From Odontocerum albicorne (lineage: Eukaryota > Arthropoda > Insecta > Trichoptera > Odontoceridae), in assembly GCA_949825065.1 (NCBI GenBank), contig OX463859.1, positions 7,106,217 through 7,170,216 of the forward strand: a stretch of DNA of 64,000 bases, written 5' to 3'. The stretch's first letter is position 1. The number at the start of each line of letters is the position of its first letter. Position numbers and translations under genes: made by a program. The notes under the pieces were generated by a model that saw only the letters and a program-made list of their open reading frames with translations, searched no databases and was not told the origin of the DNA. Positions 20,940-30,867 of the stretch are shown here, piece by piece.

Positions 20940-21110
20940 ATCATGAAGATTAAAAGAAGAAAATGTAAAAAGTCAGAAAACGTAGGAGTTGTTTGAAAAT
21001 GTGTTTGGATCTAGACGCGGCGATAGTTGTGTGTCGTGATAAGAAAATCATCACTCCCTCCTCTCTGCCTACCCCGATAGGGAGTGGCGTGATGGTTGTA
21101 CGTAATATGT
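20940..21110 (+). pseudogene. LINE-A 3' end
   Basis: The frame reads R-R-S-C-L-K-M-C-L-D-L-D-A-A then V-C-R-D-K-K. The end has 'cctctctgcctacccc' and 'gagtggcgtgatgg', the conserved LINE-A terminus, also found at 28100, 58690 and (minus) 38250. Confidence 0.65.
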
Positions 21111-21334
21111 TTATTGAAATTTGACTTAATTGTGATGAATTCAAAGCAGTTTTTTTTAACACTTGTCCATTTCTTTTTATACATAAATGTTTTTACGTTT
21201 TAATAGTGCGTTGATTTTTTAATGTCTTTTTCTTTTCTTTTTGTCTGTGTGAAGTCGAGGAATTTTATCCCATCCATCAGCTCTAGCATACTTCAGAAGA
21301 TGTCTATTTCTATTGAAATGAAAGAAGAGGGAGA

Positions 21335-21465
21335 CATTGTAGATGCTGTAAGAGAAGGTGTATAGTATGGAAGAACCGAAATATGTCGAGATAGAAAAGT
21401 CTGGTGATCTGCCCTCTTTGTCTACCTTTTTAGGAAAATGGCGTGATAGTATGAATGTGTCATTA
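21335..21465 (+). pseudogene. LINE-A 3' end, decayed
   Basis: 'gtcgagatagaaaagtctgg', 'tctgccctctttgtctacc' and 'aaaatggcgtgatagtatg' match the LINE-A end. Confidence 0.55.
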
Positions 21466-21540
21466 TAATATGTTATCTTTGGACTACAATTGCTGACAAT
21501 GGAAAACTGCGTGATGGTATATATACGAGTACATACTCGT

Positions 21541-21839
21541 ATGCAAAAAAAAATACTTTGGACACATTTTTTTGGCTTATTCGAAATAACGAAATACGCA
21601 CATCAATCCTTTTTTTCTTTTCTTTGATAAAATAGTATATATTACAAACATTTGCTAAAGGTTATACCTATATACAAATCTATATCTTAATAACTAATTT
21701 ATATGATATTGTATATTATATGAACTTAATTTTAATTTCCTATATGTAATAAATTTTTTTTAATAATTTTAATATATAATTTCTTAGAAATAGTTAACAC
21801 CTACATATGACTTACAACTAGATAACAATTCTATTCTAC
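21541..21839. other. Unclassified A+T-rich DNA
   Basis: Nothing recognised. Confidence 0.45.
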
Positions 21840-22290
21840 AACTAATTATTTAGCATGTACATGTCCATTCGTTCAGGCTACTTGCATTCCATCACCTTCA
21901 TTTAGACCTTGGTCCTCTCAGCTAATGGACTAGTCAGGCAACAGATGATGCTTCGGAAGCCTGTGCTTGTAACGGAAAGGTAGATCGAACTCACTCTCAT
22001 AAGCTCCCAGGGCAGCGATTAGAGGATTTTTGTGATTGTGTTTGTTTTTATAGAACTTCGCCGTCCAAGCGAGGATGTGGTGATGGAAGGTTTCTTCACG
22101 TTGTTCGACATGAAGTCAGTAGAGGTTTGTTTTGGGATAGGTGTTGAAAGAAATCTCTAATGCCTTGTTCTGCACTCTCTGGAGTTTCAGGTGATCCGTA
22201 TTGCTTAAATTACCCCAAACGGGTGCAGCATAGGTCAAGATAGGACGAATAAGGGTTTTATAGAGAAGCTTATTTTTGCGTGAAAATAAG
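21840..22290 (-). pseudogene. Jockey-like LINE reverse transcriptase C-terminus
   Basis: The minus strand reads L-L-Y-K-T-L-I-R-P-I-L-T-Y-A-A-P-V-W-G, then H-L-K-L-Q-R-V-Q-N-K-A-L, and later N-P-L-I-A-A-L-G. 'LIRPxLTYAAPVW' plus 'LQRVQNKAL' is a hallmark of Jockey-clade ORF2 C-termini. Stops and a missing polymerase domain show a 5'-truncated dead copy. Confidence 0.8.
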
Positions 22291-22470
22291 CTGTGTCGAT
22301 GAAATATCGTCTATGTGGTAAAATATCAAGCCATTGGATATTTCATGGTGAAATAGGGGAGCGTAACGCTACCTTAATTAGCACATACAGGGGAAATGTG
22401 GTAGAGCTACGTTTTGCAAATAAAAATTAAAAAAATATTTATTTTTACAACTTAAACAAATGTGTTTCTC
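22291..22470. other. Unclassified
   Basis: Nothing recognised upstream of the possible exon. Confidence 0.4.
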
Positions 22471-22480
22471 TTTCTTTCAG

Positions 22481-22539
22481 GTATGCTGAAATAAAACATT
22501 ATGGTAGAAGTAAATAACATTTACCAAGAGCTTCAGAAA
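22481..22539 (+). other. Possible first coding exon of an unknown gene
   Basis: A pyrimidine-rich acceptor 'tttctctttctttcag' ends at 22480 and a consensus donor 'gtaagt' starts at 22540. Between them an in-frame stop at 22492 is followed by ATG at 22501 in good context (A at -3, G at +4). Thirteen codons, M-V-E-V-N-N-I-Y-Q-E-L-Q-K, end in phase 0 at the donor. It matches no repeat copy that I can see elsewhere in the window. I do not recognise the protein. It could be chance. Confidence 0.3.
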
Positions 22540-22619
22540 GTAAGTTTTTCTTCTTTATGGTTTTTTTTTTCAATATGAGAGGCTTTCTGGAGTGTCATTA
22601 TTCAAAATGTGATTATATG

Positions 22620-22810
22620 ATAAATAAACATTACGCACATATACTACACTCCACCTAAACCCGAATGTGTTAATAACACTTATCAAAATATTTACAAAGG
22701 TTTATTAGTGGTTCGTCTTCCCATGGTAAGTTTTCTACTTTTTTCTTGCCAAATATGTTTACTTAACATTACAGATACAGGGAAGTACCTTAACTAATGA
22801 CCGCAGCCAC
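22620..22810 (+). repeat. Dispersed repeat R3
   Basis: 'tacactccacctaaac', 'tttacaaaggtttatta', 'gttcgtcttcccatgg' and 'gccaaatatgttt' match the copies at 51990 and 26220. Confidence 0.7.
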
Positions 22811-22964
22811 TACCTTCTAATCCTAATACTCAACTAATGTGTATATACGAATATGTACATATTTATTGTGTGATACTTTAAATCTTTACGAGAACGCCTT
22901 TGAGGGGATTTGGCTCGCTAAAGGTTGTTGTATCAATCATGACAAAAATATAAAAATATAACTA

Positions 22965-23330
22965 TAAACACAGCTGATTACACAACACTGGACCGTCCCT
23001 AGTCAGCTGCCCGCACCTCGCCATATCGATTCGACATTGATACGGAAATAATATTACAGTACATATTCAATACTTCATCAATTCTGCAGTCTGCCTACTT
23101 TTAAGTTTGAAAGATAATGGAAAAAGATATAGGTAATCTCATATTTAAAGTATTGAAATAAAATTTTCATGAAAACATAAAAAAATATTATATATTTTCA
23201 AATAACACTTGGAAAGGTGAACGCAGATGGGAAAGGACAAGAAATTTGGAATGATGAAGTAACACTTCATAATTGAAGAGAGATGTAATATGTTTGTACT
23301 GTATAACATTTCTGTCATGTACAATACAAA
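22965..23330. repeat. Dispersed repeat R4, copy 1
   Basis: It shares its whole order of words with 29125-29488: 'acactggacc', 'cctagtcagctgcccg', 'gacattgatacgg', 'acttggaaaggtg', 'attgaagagagatgtaat'. Both copies run directly into a minus-strand SINE1, so the SINE was probably part of the duplicated unit. Confidence 0.75.
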
Positions 23331-23462
23331 CCGGCGGGCTTATTGCCGTGGCAATATCTTCCGACCAACCAGAAAGATGTGAAATAGGTCTAAAGTGCAA
23401 CCAGACTGAAATATTTTTTTTAAATATCCGGGTTCTGACGGGAATTGATCCCATGTTAACTC
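23331..23462 (-). mobile_element. SINE1 copy, head truncated
   Basis: Tail 'ccggcgggcttattgcc', 'caaccagaaagatgtg', 'accagactgaaat' and a degraded B-box region 'gacgggaattgatccc' are in reverse orientation. Confidence 0.75.
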
Positions 23463-23556
23463 GTGAAATGTATCATAGATTGTATATGGCTCTTGAAAAC
23501 ATTCTTTTTTTGTATTGTATTGTATTATACGAGTACATTTGTTATATAATGTATAA

Positions 23557-23728
23557 CATGGCAGGTTTATTGTCATGTGGCAATCTCGTCCAATGAACCA
23601 GAAAGATGTTAAAGAGGCTCTAAGTGAAAACCAGTCAGGAATCCTTGCAAAAAATGGATTCCAACGTGATTGGATCCGTAACTTCTGGGTTGAGAGACAA
23701 CCATCTTACCAACTACCACGGAGGTCGT
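23557..23728 (-). mobile_element. SINE1 copy, full length
   Basis: In reverse orientation: 'ggcaggtttattgtcatg', 'accagaaagatgttaaag', 'accagtcaggaatcc', a mutated B box 'gtgattggatcc', and the head end 'accacggaggtcgt'. Confidence 0.8.
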
Positions 23729-23874
23729 TCTTTGGTGAAATATAAAAACACAAAACAAAACTCTCTTCCACTACATAAAGCTTATCATTAGGTGCATTTC
23801 CATACACTCTCTTTAGGTGAGATCTTCTTCTTCCTAGTGTCATGTCAGGCCCCCTCTGAGCACTTGAAGTGAGC

Positions 23875-23925
23875 ACTTGAATATAACCTTTTTTGGGAGG
23901 TCTTTTCAAAATTAAACATACTACT
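23875..23925 (+). repeat. R3 fragment
   Basis: 'ccttttttgggaggtc' and 'caaaattaaac' match the R3 segment at 16620 and 52040. Confidence 0.5.
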
Positions 23926-24245
23926 TCTTCTTCTTCTCAGTGTCATATCAGGTCCCCCCAACGTTGAATATCACCTGAGAGTAGACATCTTTGTCCCCGG
24001 CAGCACGAAAAAGATCTCCAACGCCCCTTATGCCAGTCCAATCACGTATATTGCGGAGCCAGGAGATTTGCCTCCTGCCAACACCTCTTCGGCCTTCTAT
24101 TTTACCTTGGATGATCAGGTGCAGTTATTTGTACTTTGCTCCTCTAAGTATTATACATGACCCAAGTAGGACACCTTTCGTATTTTAATATTAGTCAGCA
24201 ACTCTCTATCAACTTTGGCTCTTTGAAGAACCCTTGTGTCATTAC
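23926..24245 (-). pseudogene. LINE-G C-terminal end with (GAA) tail
   Basis: The minus strand reads, across frames, V-S-Y-L-G-H-V, L-L-H-L-I-I-Q-G-K-I-E-G-R-R-G-V-G-R-R, W-L-R-N-I-R-D-W-T-G and Y-S-Q-V-I-F-N, ending in an E-K-K-K-K tract from the (GAA) tail. This 'GKxEGRRGxGRR...SWLRNxRxWTG' pattern is a frequent LINE C-terminus in arthropods. Confidence 0.8.
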
Positions 24246-24264
24246 TTTATATTTTATAAAATAT

Positions 24265-24331
24265 GACTTCCAACGGGAATCTCACTCGCATGTCCCGGGT
24301 TCGTTGAGAGATGTTTTAACAACTAAGCCTG
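24265..24331 (-). mobile_element. SINE1 head fragment
   Basis: 'cttccaacgggaatc', 'cccgggttcg' and 'aacaactaagcctg' correspond to the reverse-oriented tRNA-like head only. Confidence 0.5.
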
Positions 24332-24332
24332 T

Positions 24333-24724
24333 ATATATGATATGTGCGGCTTTACCTTACCGCAATACAAAATATATATAATTTAAAAAGCTCATCTAAG
24401 GCTTCAATTCTTATCTCCGAATATTTTATGCATAAATTTGTATTCGTTGAATATTATACATTGTTTTTACTTGTTGGTGTAGCGGAATAACGTTAAAATG
24501 GTAATCTAATAACACGGGAACATTAATATAATAATTGAGATATCGCGTGTGCGTTCACTGGAAAAAGGTATTGCGCGCGAGTGTGTCTATATAACATATC
24601 ATGACATGTTATACAATATATAGCAGAGATAGTTCTAATATTTACTAGCAATAAATAACCCGTTACTTGTAATGATATTATTTACGGATAATAGTAAAAT
24701 ATATGATAGATGTTTCTTGAGCTT
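24333..24724. other. Unclassified A+T-rich DNA
   Basis: Nothing recognised. Confidence 0.4.
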
Positions 24725-24884
24725 GGATTCCTTCACATATTGGTATCACTGGTAATGAATGTGTTGATTCTTTAACAAAGGAAGTGTGTTCTTCCGGTTG
24801 TTCCCATATCTGATTTTTCACAATCAATCTTTATTATGAGATTAAACATGATACTTGGCACCGATGGGGGATGGATTGGAATAT

Positions 24885-25260
24885 TCTTCTTCTTCTTCCT
24901 CTTCCTATAGATCATGATCTGTTTGTTCCGCTTGTCCCCCGTCTTGTGACGTGGATTGCCAGCTGTCACGCCATCTCTTCGGAGGTCTTCCCGGTAATCT
25001 TCTTCCGGCTGGGTTCCCTTGAAGGGAGACACGTGGAATTCTGTCGTCTTGCATTCTGTTTACATGTTCGTTCCAGTATCACCTTCATTGTCTTCCCCAC
25101 CTGACGATGTCTTCCGTACTACACTTTCTCCTTATTGCGGTGTTTCTGATTCTATCTCTTAGTGTGTTTCCGGCTATACATATCAGTGTTTTCATTTCCG
25201 AGGTTCTCAGGAGAGATTTGGTTCTAGATGTGTCTTCTCTGGTCTCTATTCCGTAGATGT
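24885..25260 (-). pseudogene. LINE-E copy inserted in LINE-D, 10-bp target duplication
   Basis: The minus strand encodes I-E-T-R-E-D-T-S-R-T-K-S-L-L-R-T-S-E-M-K, R-D-R-I-R-N-T-A-I-R-R, D-I-V-R-W-G-R-Q and P-G-R-P-P-K-R-W-R-D-S-W, then a (GAA) tail at the left end. ATTGGAATAT occurs at 24875-24884 and 25261-25270, the target-site duplication. It is 5'-truncated. Confidence 0.9.
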
Positions 25261-25712
25261 ATTGGAATATAACTGGTGTAAATAAGGGCTCAGGATATAA
25301 ATCGATCCAACAATATATCCTTTTCAAACAACGGTTTAATATAATAATAATGAACAAGGTGGAACTGTCTGACATGTGTCTTTCGCGGACGGGTTACTTC
25401 GTGGTGGCTAGTCGTCTTTACAGGAAGGGTATTGGGGAAAATCTCGGCTGCGAGTGTAGTTTGAATGATGAAACTAAAGACCATATATTTTTTGGTAGTC
25501 CTTTGCGAGAAAGATTTGATTTACTAAAATCTATATCTTTACCGCGTCCAATGAATGCTGCGTCTCTTCTTTATCGTTGGAAATTTTCCACTTATAAATC
25601 GATTGTGAATTTTTTTAAGCATAATCAGTTGAAACTTTAAATTGTCTAGAATTTATTTTAATTAATGATTTAGTTTTATTATATTGACAAACATATTCGT
25701 ATTTTTTTAAAA

Positions 25713-25857
25713 ATAGATATGACCAAAGTCATAGGTATCCTTAATACCCTCGAACACTAGGCGGAAAAAGTGCCTGTGTCGTTCGAGGGGAGTAGCACAG
25801 CGCGAGTTTCGAACCGACGACCTTCCGCACAGAAGTCCAGCGCGTCACCTCTTTGCA
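25713..25857 (-). mobile_element. SINE2 copy, head and first body part
   Basis: In reverse orientation: 'gaccaaagtcataggta', 'ctaggcggaaaaagtgcc', 'gttcgaggggagtagcac', B box 'gagtttcgaacc', and the head 'gcgcgtcacc'. The second half of the SINE is absent. Confidence 0.8.
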
Positions 25858-25987
25858 AAGTGATTTTAATTTGGTCGCACAAATAATCCTAGTTTGGGTG
25901 GAAGTCTATTAAAAAAAAAAAATTAAGCCGTCAATATTGTCGGAAATGCGATATTTTAATAATAATAAATTCAATTAAAAAAAAATA

Positions 25988-26080
25988 GGATTTCAATCTG
26001 GTTTTAACTTAGGGTCCATGAAAACATCTTTCTGGTCGGTTAGAAGAGATTGACACATGGCAATAAGCTCGCCAGGCTAG
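25988..26080 (+). mobile_element. SINE1 3' half
   Basis: 'ggatttcaatctggtttt', 'ccatgaaaacatctttctgg' and 'gcaataagctcgcc'; no head. Confidence 0.8.
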
Positions 26081-26219
26081 ATTTTATTTTAAATAACAAT
26101 TTATATAACGCTGTTTAGAGAGCAAACTCTTCTCAAGAGCACTCTAACTCGGCATTCAAACCCACTTCTATTGACCGATTAATAATATTACTAAATAAAT
26201 ATATGTGTAAGCTGAGTGT

Positions 26220-26485
26220 AAGAAAAGGAAGGTTGTGACTGCAAACACAGATTTGATAATTTTTCGCATCTTAATATGTTCAATAAATAATATTTGGTAA
26301 GAAAACCGCAGAAAACTTACCAAGGGAAGACAAATAAACTTTTGTAGATCTTCAGACACCTGATACTAGCACATTCGGTTTCAAGTGTAGTGTTGTGCAC
26401 TTGTGTTATGTTTATAAACCATCATAAACTTTGATAAGACCTCCCGAAAAAGGTTATCTTACCTAAAGCTGCACACGCCATCTTG
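26220..26485 (-). repeat. Dispersed repeat R3, long copy
   Basis: On the minus strand it carries the R3 order: 'ggcgtgtgcagctttag', 'ggaggtcttatcaaag', 'aaaccgaatgtgc', 'ttgtcttcccttggtaag' and 'taccaaatatt'. Confidence 0.7.
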
Positions 26486-26499
26486 ATTGAATGGTTTAA

Positions 26500-26793
26500 T
26501 ATTGCGAAAGGGGTAAAACAAGAATGCGTTATGTCACCCTGGTTGTTCAATATTTATATAGATTCATATTTGAAGGAACTACAGAGGTCAAATGATGGCA
26601 TATAAATGTCGAATGTGAAAGGAAATGTAAATGTGATATATGGGTGAATACTGAAAGATTGGAGCAAGTTGAGGCATTTTGCTATTTGGGTAGTATTTTC
26701 TCAAATGATGGAACAGTTATGAGAGATATCGAACGCAATGTAGCGATAGGAAACAAAGTCAATGGGGTATTAAACATATATATATATATATAT
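26500..26793 (+). pseudogene. LINE-A reverse transcriptase fragment, abuts gap
   Basis: It encodes K-Q-E-C-V-M-S-P-W-L-F-N-I-Y-I-D, a reverse transcriptase motif, and after a deletion L-E-Q-V-E-A-F-C-Y-L-G-S-I-F-S-N-D-G. The catalytic YADD block is missing. It runs into a TA microsatellite and then the N gap. Confidence 0.8.
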
Positions 26794-26993
26794 NNNNNNN
26801 NNNNNNNNNNNNNNNNNNNNNNNNNNNNNNNNNNNNNNNNNNNNNNNNNNNNNNNNNNNNNNNNNNNNNNNNNNNNNNNNNNNNNNNNNNNNNNNNNNNN
26901 NNNNNNNNNNNNNNNNNNNNNNNNNNNNNNNNNNNNNNNNNNNNNNNNNNNNNNNNNNNNNNNNNNNNNNNNNNNNNNNNNNNNNNNNNNNNN
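26794..26993. other. Assembly gap (200 N)
   Basis: Exactly 200 N, a conventional unknown-length scaffold gap. It follows (TA)n, which may have stopped assembly. Confidence 0.99.
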
Positions 26994-27029
26994 TATTTCT
27001 GTATTTCTCATTCTGTTTCTGAGTGTTTT

Positions 27030-27240
27030 ATTTTTTTATTTTACATTTCATTACGTCTGAGGTCAAATTATATTTTAACCTTTCCTTCAGTTAAAATCTC
27101 CACCCACTCTTTCCATGGTATATCTCTTCTTAGCTCTCAGTTAATTTCAAACAGCTTTTTAAGCCTAATGCATCATTCTCTCAATGTTACCAAACCATTT
27201 CAAGATCTCTTTCTTAATTCTACTTAATTATGGGATAAAG
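27030..27240 (-). pseudogene. LINE-A-like fragment, decayed
   Basis: The minus strand reads K-E-I-L-K-W-F-G-N-I-E-R-M, then a segment like W-K-E-W-V-E-I-L-T-E-G-K-V. 'KWFGxIERM' is the LINE C-terminal W-x-GH-x-R-M motif. Confidence 0.55.
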
Positions 27241-27650
27241 GATAACTGTAAGAGATTAATGTTAGAAGTAGAACTTGTTTGAGTTAATGTACAATATTTA
27301 TTTATACTCCATTATACTGGTTTAGTTGTACATTGTTGGGTTTGTTAAAAATCAACGGGGCTCTAAAGTACGTTTAGGAACTAGTCCTTAAGGGAAGAGA
27401 TGATGAGTATGATTTATTGATAAATAATAAAACACGTTAGATCGCAATGCGGAAAAAGAGTCTTTATTAGTAAACGTAGGTATGCTCGGCTATGCCGCTT
27501 GGCTATGGGTTGAATGGCCGGCGTGTGAACTTTGGACTTGTTTATTTAGATTTATCGAGGAATGCGAAGGTCATTTCATCGGTCATTGACCGTATGTATG
27601 AACGCCCACAGTGTTCCGAGTGGGCGACCGCCACATACGTAAACTCAAAC
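27241..27650. other. Unclassified, with an AATAAA word
   Basis: 'aataataaaacacg' near 27425 and a fairly G+C-rich tail (27480-27650) could come from an LTR, but I find no matching second copy or clear TG..CA ends. Confidence 0.3.
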
Positions 27651-27654
27651 TAGA

Positions 27655-28130
27655 CCGTATCAAAATCTGCTAAGATGATAGTCCACAATAATGTATTGGT
27701 GCCATTGGATCTGTGGGAGAGAAACGTGGACGTGGAAAATATTGAGAGTAGCCAAATAAATGCTGGAGAAATTCGTGCATTGAGGAGAATCCATGGAGTG
27801 ACAATATATTGTACATATGACACAATACGGAATGTGAACTTAAGGCTGATAGGTTAAGTAAGATGAAGAAGATGGTTGGGGCATGTGGAATGAATAAATG
27901 AAGAAATACTAAGAAAACAAATATAAAATGCAAATGTGATATAAAGACTAAGGAAAGTGAGGGGGTCAGGTAAATTATATTCTGAAAAAATAAAACATAC
28001 TAAGTCAGACGAATCGTAGAAGGTGTATGGATATAGAAGAGGAGAAGGATGTGTGCCGAGATAAGAAAGTCTGGCTCTCTGTCCTTTCTGTCTTCCCCGG
28101 CAGCGAAATGGCGTGATGGTGTATATGTAT
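27655..28130 (+). pseudogene. LINE-A C-terminal region and 3' end
   Basis: Across frames: A-K-M then V-H-N-N-V-L-V-P, S-Q-I-N-A-G-E-I-R-A-L-R-R-I-H-G-V-T, a decayed W-G-H motif and the 3' end with 'gccgagataagaaagtctgg', 'ctgtcctttctgtcttcccc' and 'aatggcgtgatggtg'. This is the longest LINE-A tail in the window. Confidence 0.75.
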
Positions 28131-28489
28131 GTAGTTAAACTGTTTAAACAAAATATAATTTAAGTTGATACCAATTTTACATTATATAATATTTCAGCCT
28201 CATATGTTAATAGAGGTCTTCTTAGAGACCGCTGTCAGAATGATGGATGGTTGGATCCACATCTGAGCGCGTTGAGAAGTTGTTAAACCTTGCAGTGCTT
28301 TCACAACTTCTTTGACAGCTTAAGTAACTTCAAAGGATTGCCAAGCTTCATAGGATCCAGAATAATCGAAATTTATTTGTTTGATACTTAATAAATACAT
28401 TTCGATAACGTCCTTTTCTTTCCCGCCTCTCCTTTATATCCCGTTGAAATTTCTCAGCACTTCTTTGATTGGTGGGCGAGTACACTTTT
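28131..28489. other. Unclassified
   Basis: 28205-28290 has a short open stretch on the plus strand (R-D-R-C-Q-N-D-G-W-L-D-P-H) with no known match and no splice signals that I trust. Confidence 0.35.
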
Positions 28490-28670
28490 CGAAAGGACTT
28501 GCAGTCCACCTTTTATGGGAAGTCTTTTCAAAATGTATGATTACATATTAAAACTAAACGTAAACACTATATCTGAAGCCGAATGTGTTACTATCACATA
28601 TCGGAAGATCTACATAACTGTTTTGTCTTCATTTTGTTAAGTTTCTGTAGTTTTATTAACAACTATGTTT
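28490..28670 (+). repeat. Dispersed repeat R3
   Basis: 'ttttatgggaagtctttt', 'gccgaatgtgttactatcac' and 'atatcggaagatctac' match the other R3 copies. Confidence 0.7.
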
Positions 28671-29124
28671 TTATAAACATGTGCTGATGCGGTAAAATAC
28701 ATTTTCTCATAATGGCTATTCTTACGCTCAACGTATATATATTTATTTAATAATATTTTTAATCTGTCAATTCAAGTGAGAGTTGATACTGAGTTAAAAC
28801 ACCCTTGAGAATAGTATAACGGTGTTTTATAAATTTATATCAATAGCTGAGGGAAATGCTTTAACGTAGTTACAAAAAAGGAAGAAAAATTGACATGCTT
28901 TCTTTTTATTTTATTTTTCATCAACGGTACAACGTACCTTACAAAAAAAGTAGTTTATGTATCAGTTACAATATTTATCAAATAAATTTAATATAAAAAA
29001 AATAATAATAACATTATACATTTATAACTATTCGACAAAATCAAGTTAAAAGACCCAACAATTTTTTTTAAATAATTCACAAATTAGTAAACGATACTAA
29101 ATAAGAACAAAAATAAAAAAAAAA
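28671..29124. other. Unclassified A+T-rich DNA
   Basis: Nothing recognised. Confidence 0.4.
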
Positions 29125-29488
29125 CAATAAATACAACTGATCACACGACACTGGACCACCCCTAGTCAGCTGCCCACACCTCACCATATCAATTTGACAT
29201 TGATGCGGAAAGAATAGTACAGTAAATATATTATACTCCATCAATTCTGAAATTTGTCTACTTTAATAGTTAGGCAGATTATAGAAAAATATATCGGCAA
29301 TCTCACATTTAAAGCATTAAAATAAATACAAATGAAACGAAAACGTCAAAGAAAATATTTTAAAATGTCACTAAAGACTTGGAAAGATGAAAGCGGATTT
29401 ATGTTATGAAGAAACGCATTTCATCATTGAAGAGAGGTGTAATATTTTTGTATTGTATTACATTTCCGTCATATATGATACAATACAA
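29125..29488. repeat. Dispersed repeat R4, copy 2
   Basis: Colinear with 22965-23330 (see there), including the junction with a minus-strand SINE1. Confidence 0.75.
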
Positions 29489-29652
29489 CTTGGTGGGCTT
29501 ATTGCTATGTGAAAATCTTTTCCAACAAACCAAAAAGGTGTTAAAGAAGCCTTTAGTGAAGACCAGACTGAAATCCTGTTTAATAATCTGGCTTCCAGCG
29601 GGAAGAACCCATGACTTTCTCAAGTTAGAAGTCAACATTTTACCAAGGTAAA
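29489..29652 (-). mobile_element. SINE1 copy, diverged
   Basis: 'ggtgggcttattgctatgtg', 'caaaccaaaaaggtgttaaag', 'gaccagactgaaatcctg' and 'cttccagcgggaag' are in reverse order; the head is decayed. Confidence 0.75.
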
Positions 29653-30394
29653 ACCAAATACTAAACGACGCCCAAAATTTGGACTTTTTGGCTTATGTTA
29701 TAAATTAAACATACAAAACTCTCTCAGAAACTTTTGTAGTTGCCTTGAAAAATCCGGTCTTGAGCATTTATTTAGGGCAAGATTCCTTCTTTATGACTGA
29801 CGCAGTAATCAACATTTGCCACTCCTCCAGGTAGACATTGCAGACGAGCATAAAAAGGATTATACTAAACTTCTTATAGTTTCAAGAGTTTTATCCACAG
29901 TTGAACTCAGCTGAACGAGGGGATGTTTTTTTTTTCAGAAGAATAATACTAAAAAAATGCAATAAAAATGTTTACTGAAACGTTTTTATTTAACGTCTTG
30001 ATTTATTGAGATGCAGTGAAGTTTGATATGGAAAATTTGGGGATGCTTAAAGGCTTGATAGGTAATAACTTTAACGGCCGCCCATGTTTTAACGATCAAG
30101 TATGTATTCAGAATGGTAAATTCCGGATTTTTTTTGCCTTCAAACATTAATAAGAAAATAAACTCCAACGAATAAGGTCTAGATTCTATTTCGATGTTTC
30201 TCCACTTGATAACTATAGTTCAGTTCGGGGACATATTAAGTTCCATCTTGCGCAGTTTACACTAGAATATCCAATTTTTATGAGCGTGATGTCACATAGG
30301 GATGAGGAAAGAACTGGTTAAAGGGACTCCTCCGGTGGTGACATACTGGAGTGTGAAAGTAGTAATAGTAGTGTCGACGGTCTTGAGGTCCGAC
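29653..30394. other. Unclassified
   Basis: No recognised element. Open frames are short. Confidence 0.4.
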
Positions 30395-30480
30395 ATCACG
30401 TAAACATGAAAAATCAGAGAAGTCATAGAAGTTGTATGCGAAGGTGTATGAATGTAGAAGAGGGGAAGGATGTAAGTTGA
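30395..30480 (+). pseudogene. LINE-A 3' coding fragment
   Basis: It encodes K-N-Q-R-S-H-R-S-C-M-R-R-C-M-N-V-E-E-G-K-D, like the R-N-R-R-x-C-M-x-x-x-M-x-V-D-E-A stretch of the LINE-A C-terminus. Confidence 0.55.
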
Positions 30481-30668
30481 TATTATACATTTTGGATCTC
30501 TCTCATCTCTACGTTATTCAAAAAATAAATATTCTGATGGTATCTATGAATATATGTACATAAACAAAAAATATAGTTTTTTTTTTATTTTACACGAGAA
30601 GAAAATATACGATAATAATATAGCAAGAGTTTAAAAACACACATAATTATGTAAAATAACGCATTTAC

Positions 30669-30787
30669 CTTCCTGCATCTTGCTTAGTTATTATGTTCTG
30701 ATACCGTAGACCTGCTGGCTGACTAACTAGCAATTCCTGTTTTAAGTCAACTGGCGTATCACGTGTGAAAATTAAATGCTCTCTTCA
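30669..30787 (-). other. Possible spliced exon, minus strand
   Basis: On the minus strand an acceptor with a T-rich tract ('ttttttgttcttttcag') ends at 30788. A donor-like 'AAG|gtaaat' follows the 119-nt segment. One frame is open for 39 codons after an initial TGA: R-E-H-L-I-F-T-R-D-T-P-V-D-L then K-Q-E-L-L-V-S-Q-P-A-G-L-R-Y. The TGA directly after the acceptor argues against coding unless a nearby AG is used. It has no visible repeat relatives here. Confidence 0.22.
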
Positions 30788-30867
30788 CTGAAAAGAACAA
30801 AAAAAAACTTTATGTGGATATAGGTGAGATTTGTTCTTTTACAGTTCAAAGAATAAAAAAATTATTA

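Larger units (their letters stand above)
24725..25925 (+). pseudogene. LINE-D RNase H / C-terminal region, twice interrupted
   Basis: The left part encodes A-W-I-P-S-H-I-G-I-T-G-N-E-C-V-D-S-L-T-K, an RNase H motif of R1/I/Jockey-like LINEs. After the inserted LINE-E (24885-25260) an open frame continues: S-D-M-C-L-S-R-T-G-Y, then C-E-C-S-L-N-D-E-T-K-D-H-I-F, a variant of the C.C..ET..H....C knuckle, ending at 25640. A SINE2 (25713-25857) sits in the 3' UTR and the A-rich end is near 25920. The uninterrupted sister copy at 43830-44345 confirms both insertions. Confidence 0.85.

Noticed and set aside
26644..27060. 138-codon frame across the N gap
   Set aside because: Most of it is unknown sequence; only the LINE-A part before the gap is real.
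27330..27650. Solo LTR
   Set aside because: Neither matching terminal dinucleotides with a target duplication nor a second copy could be found.
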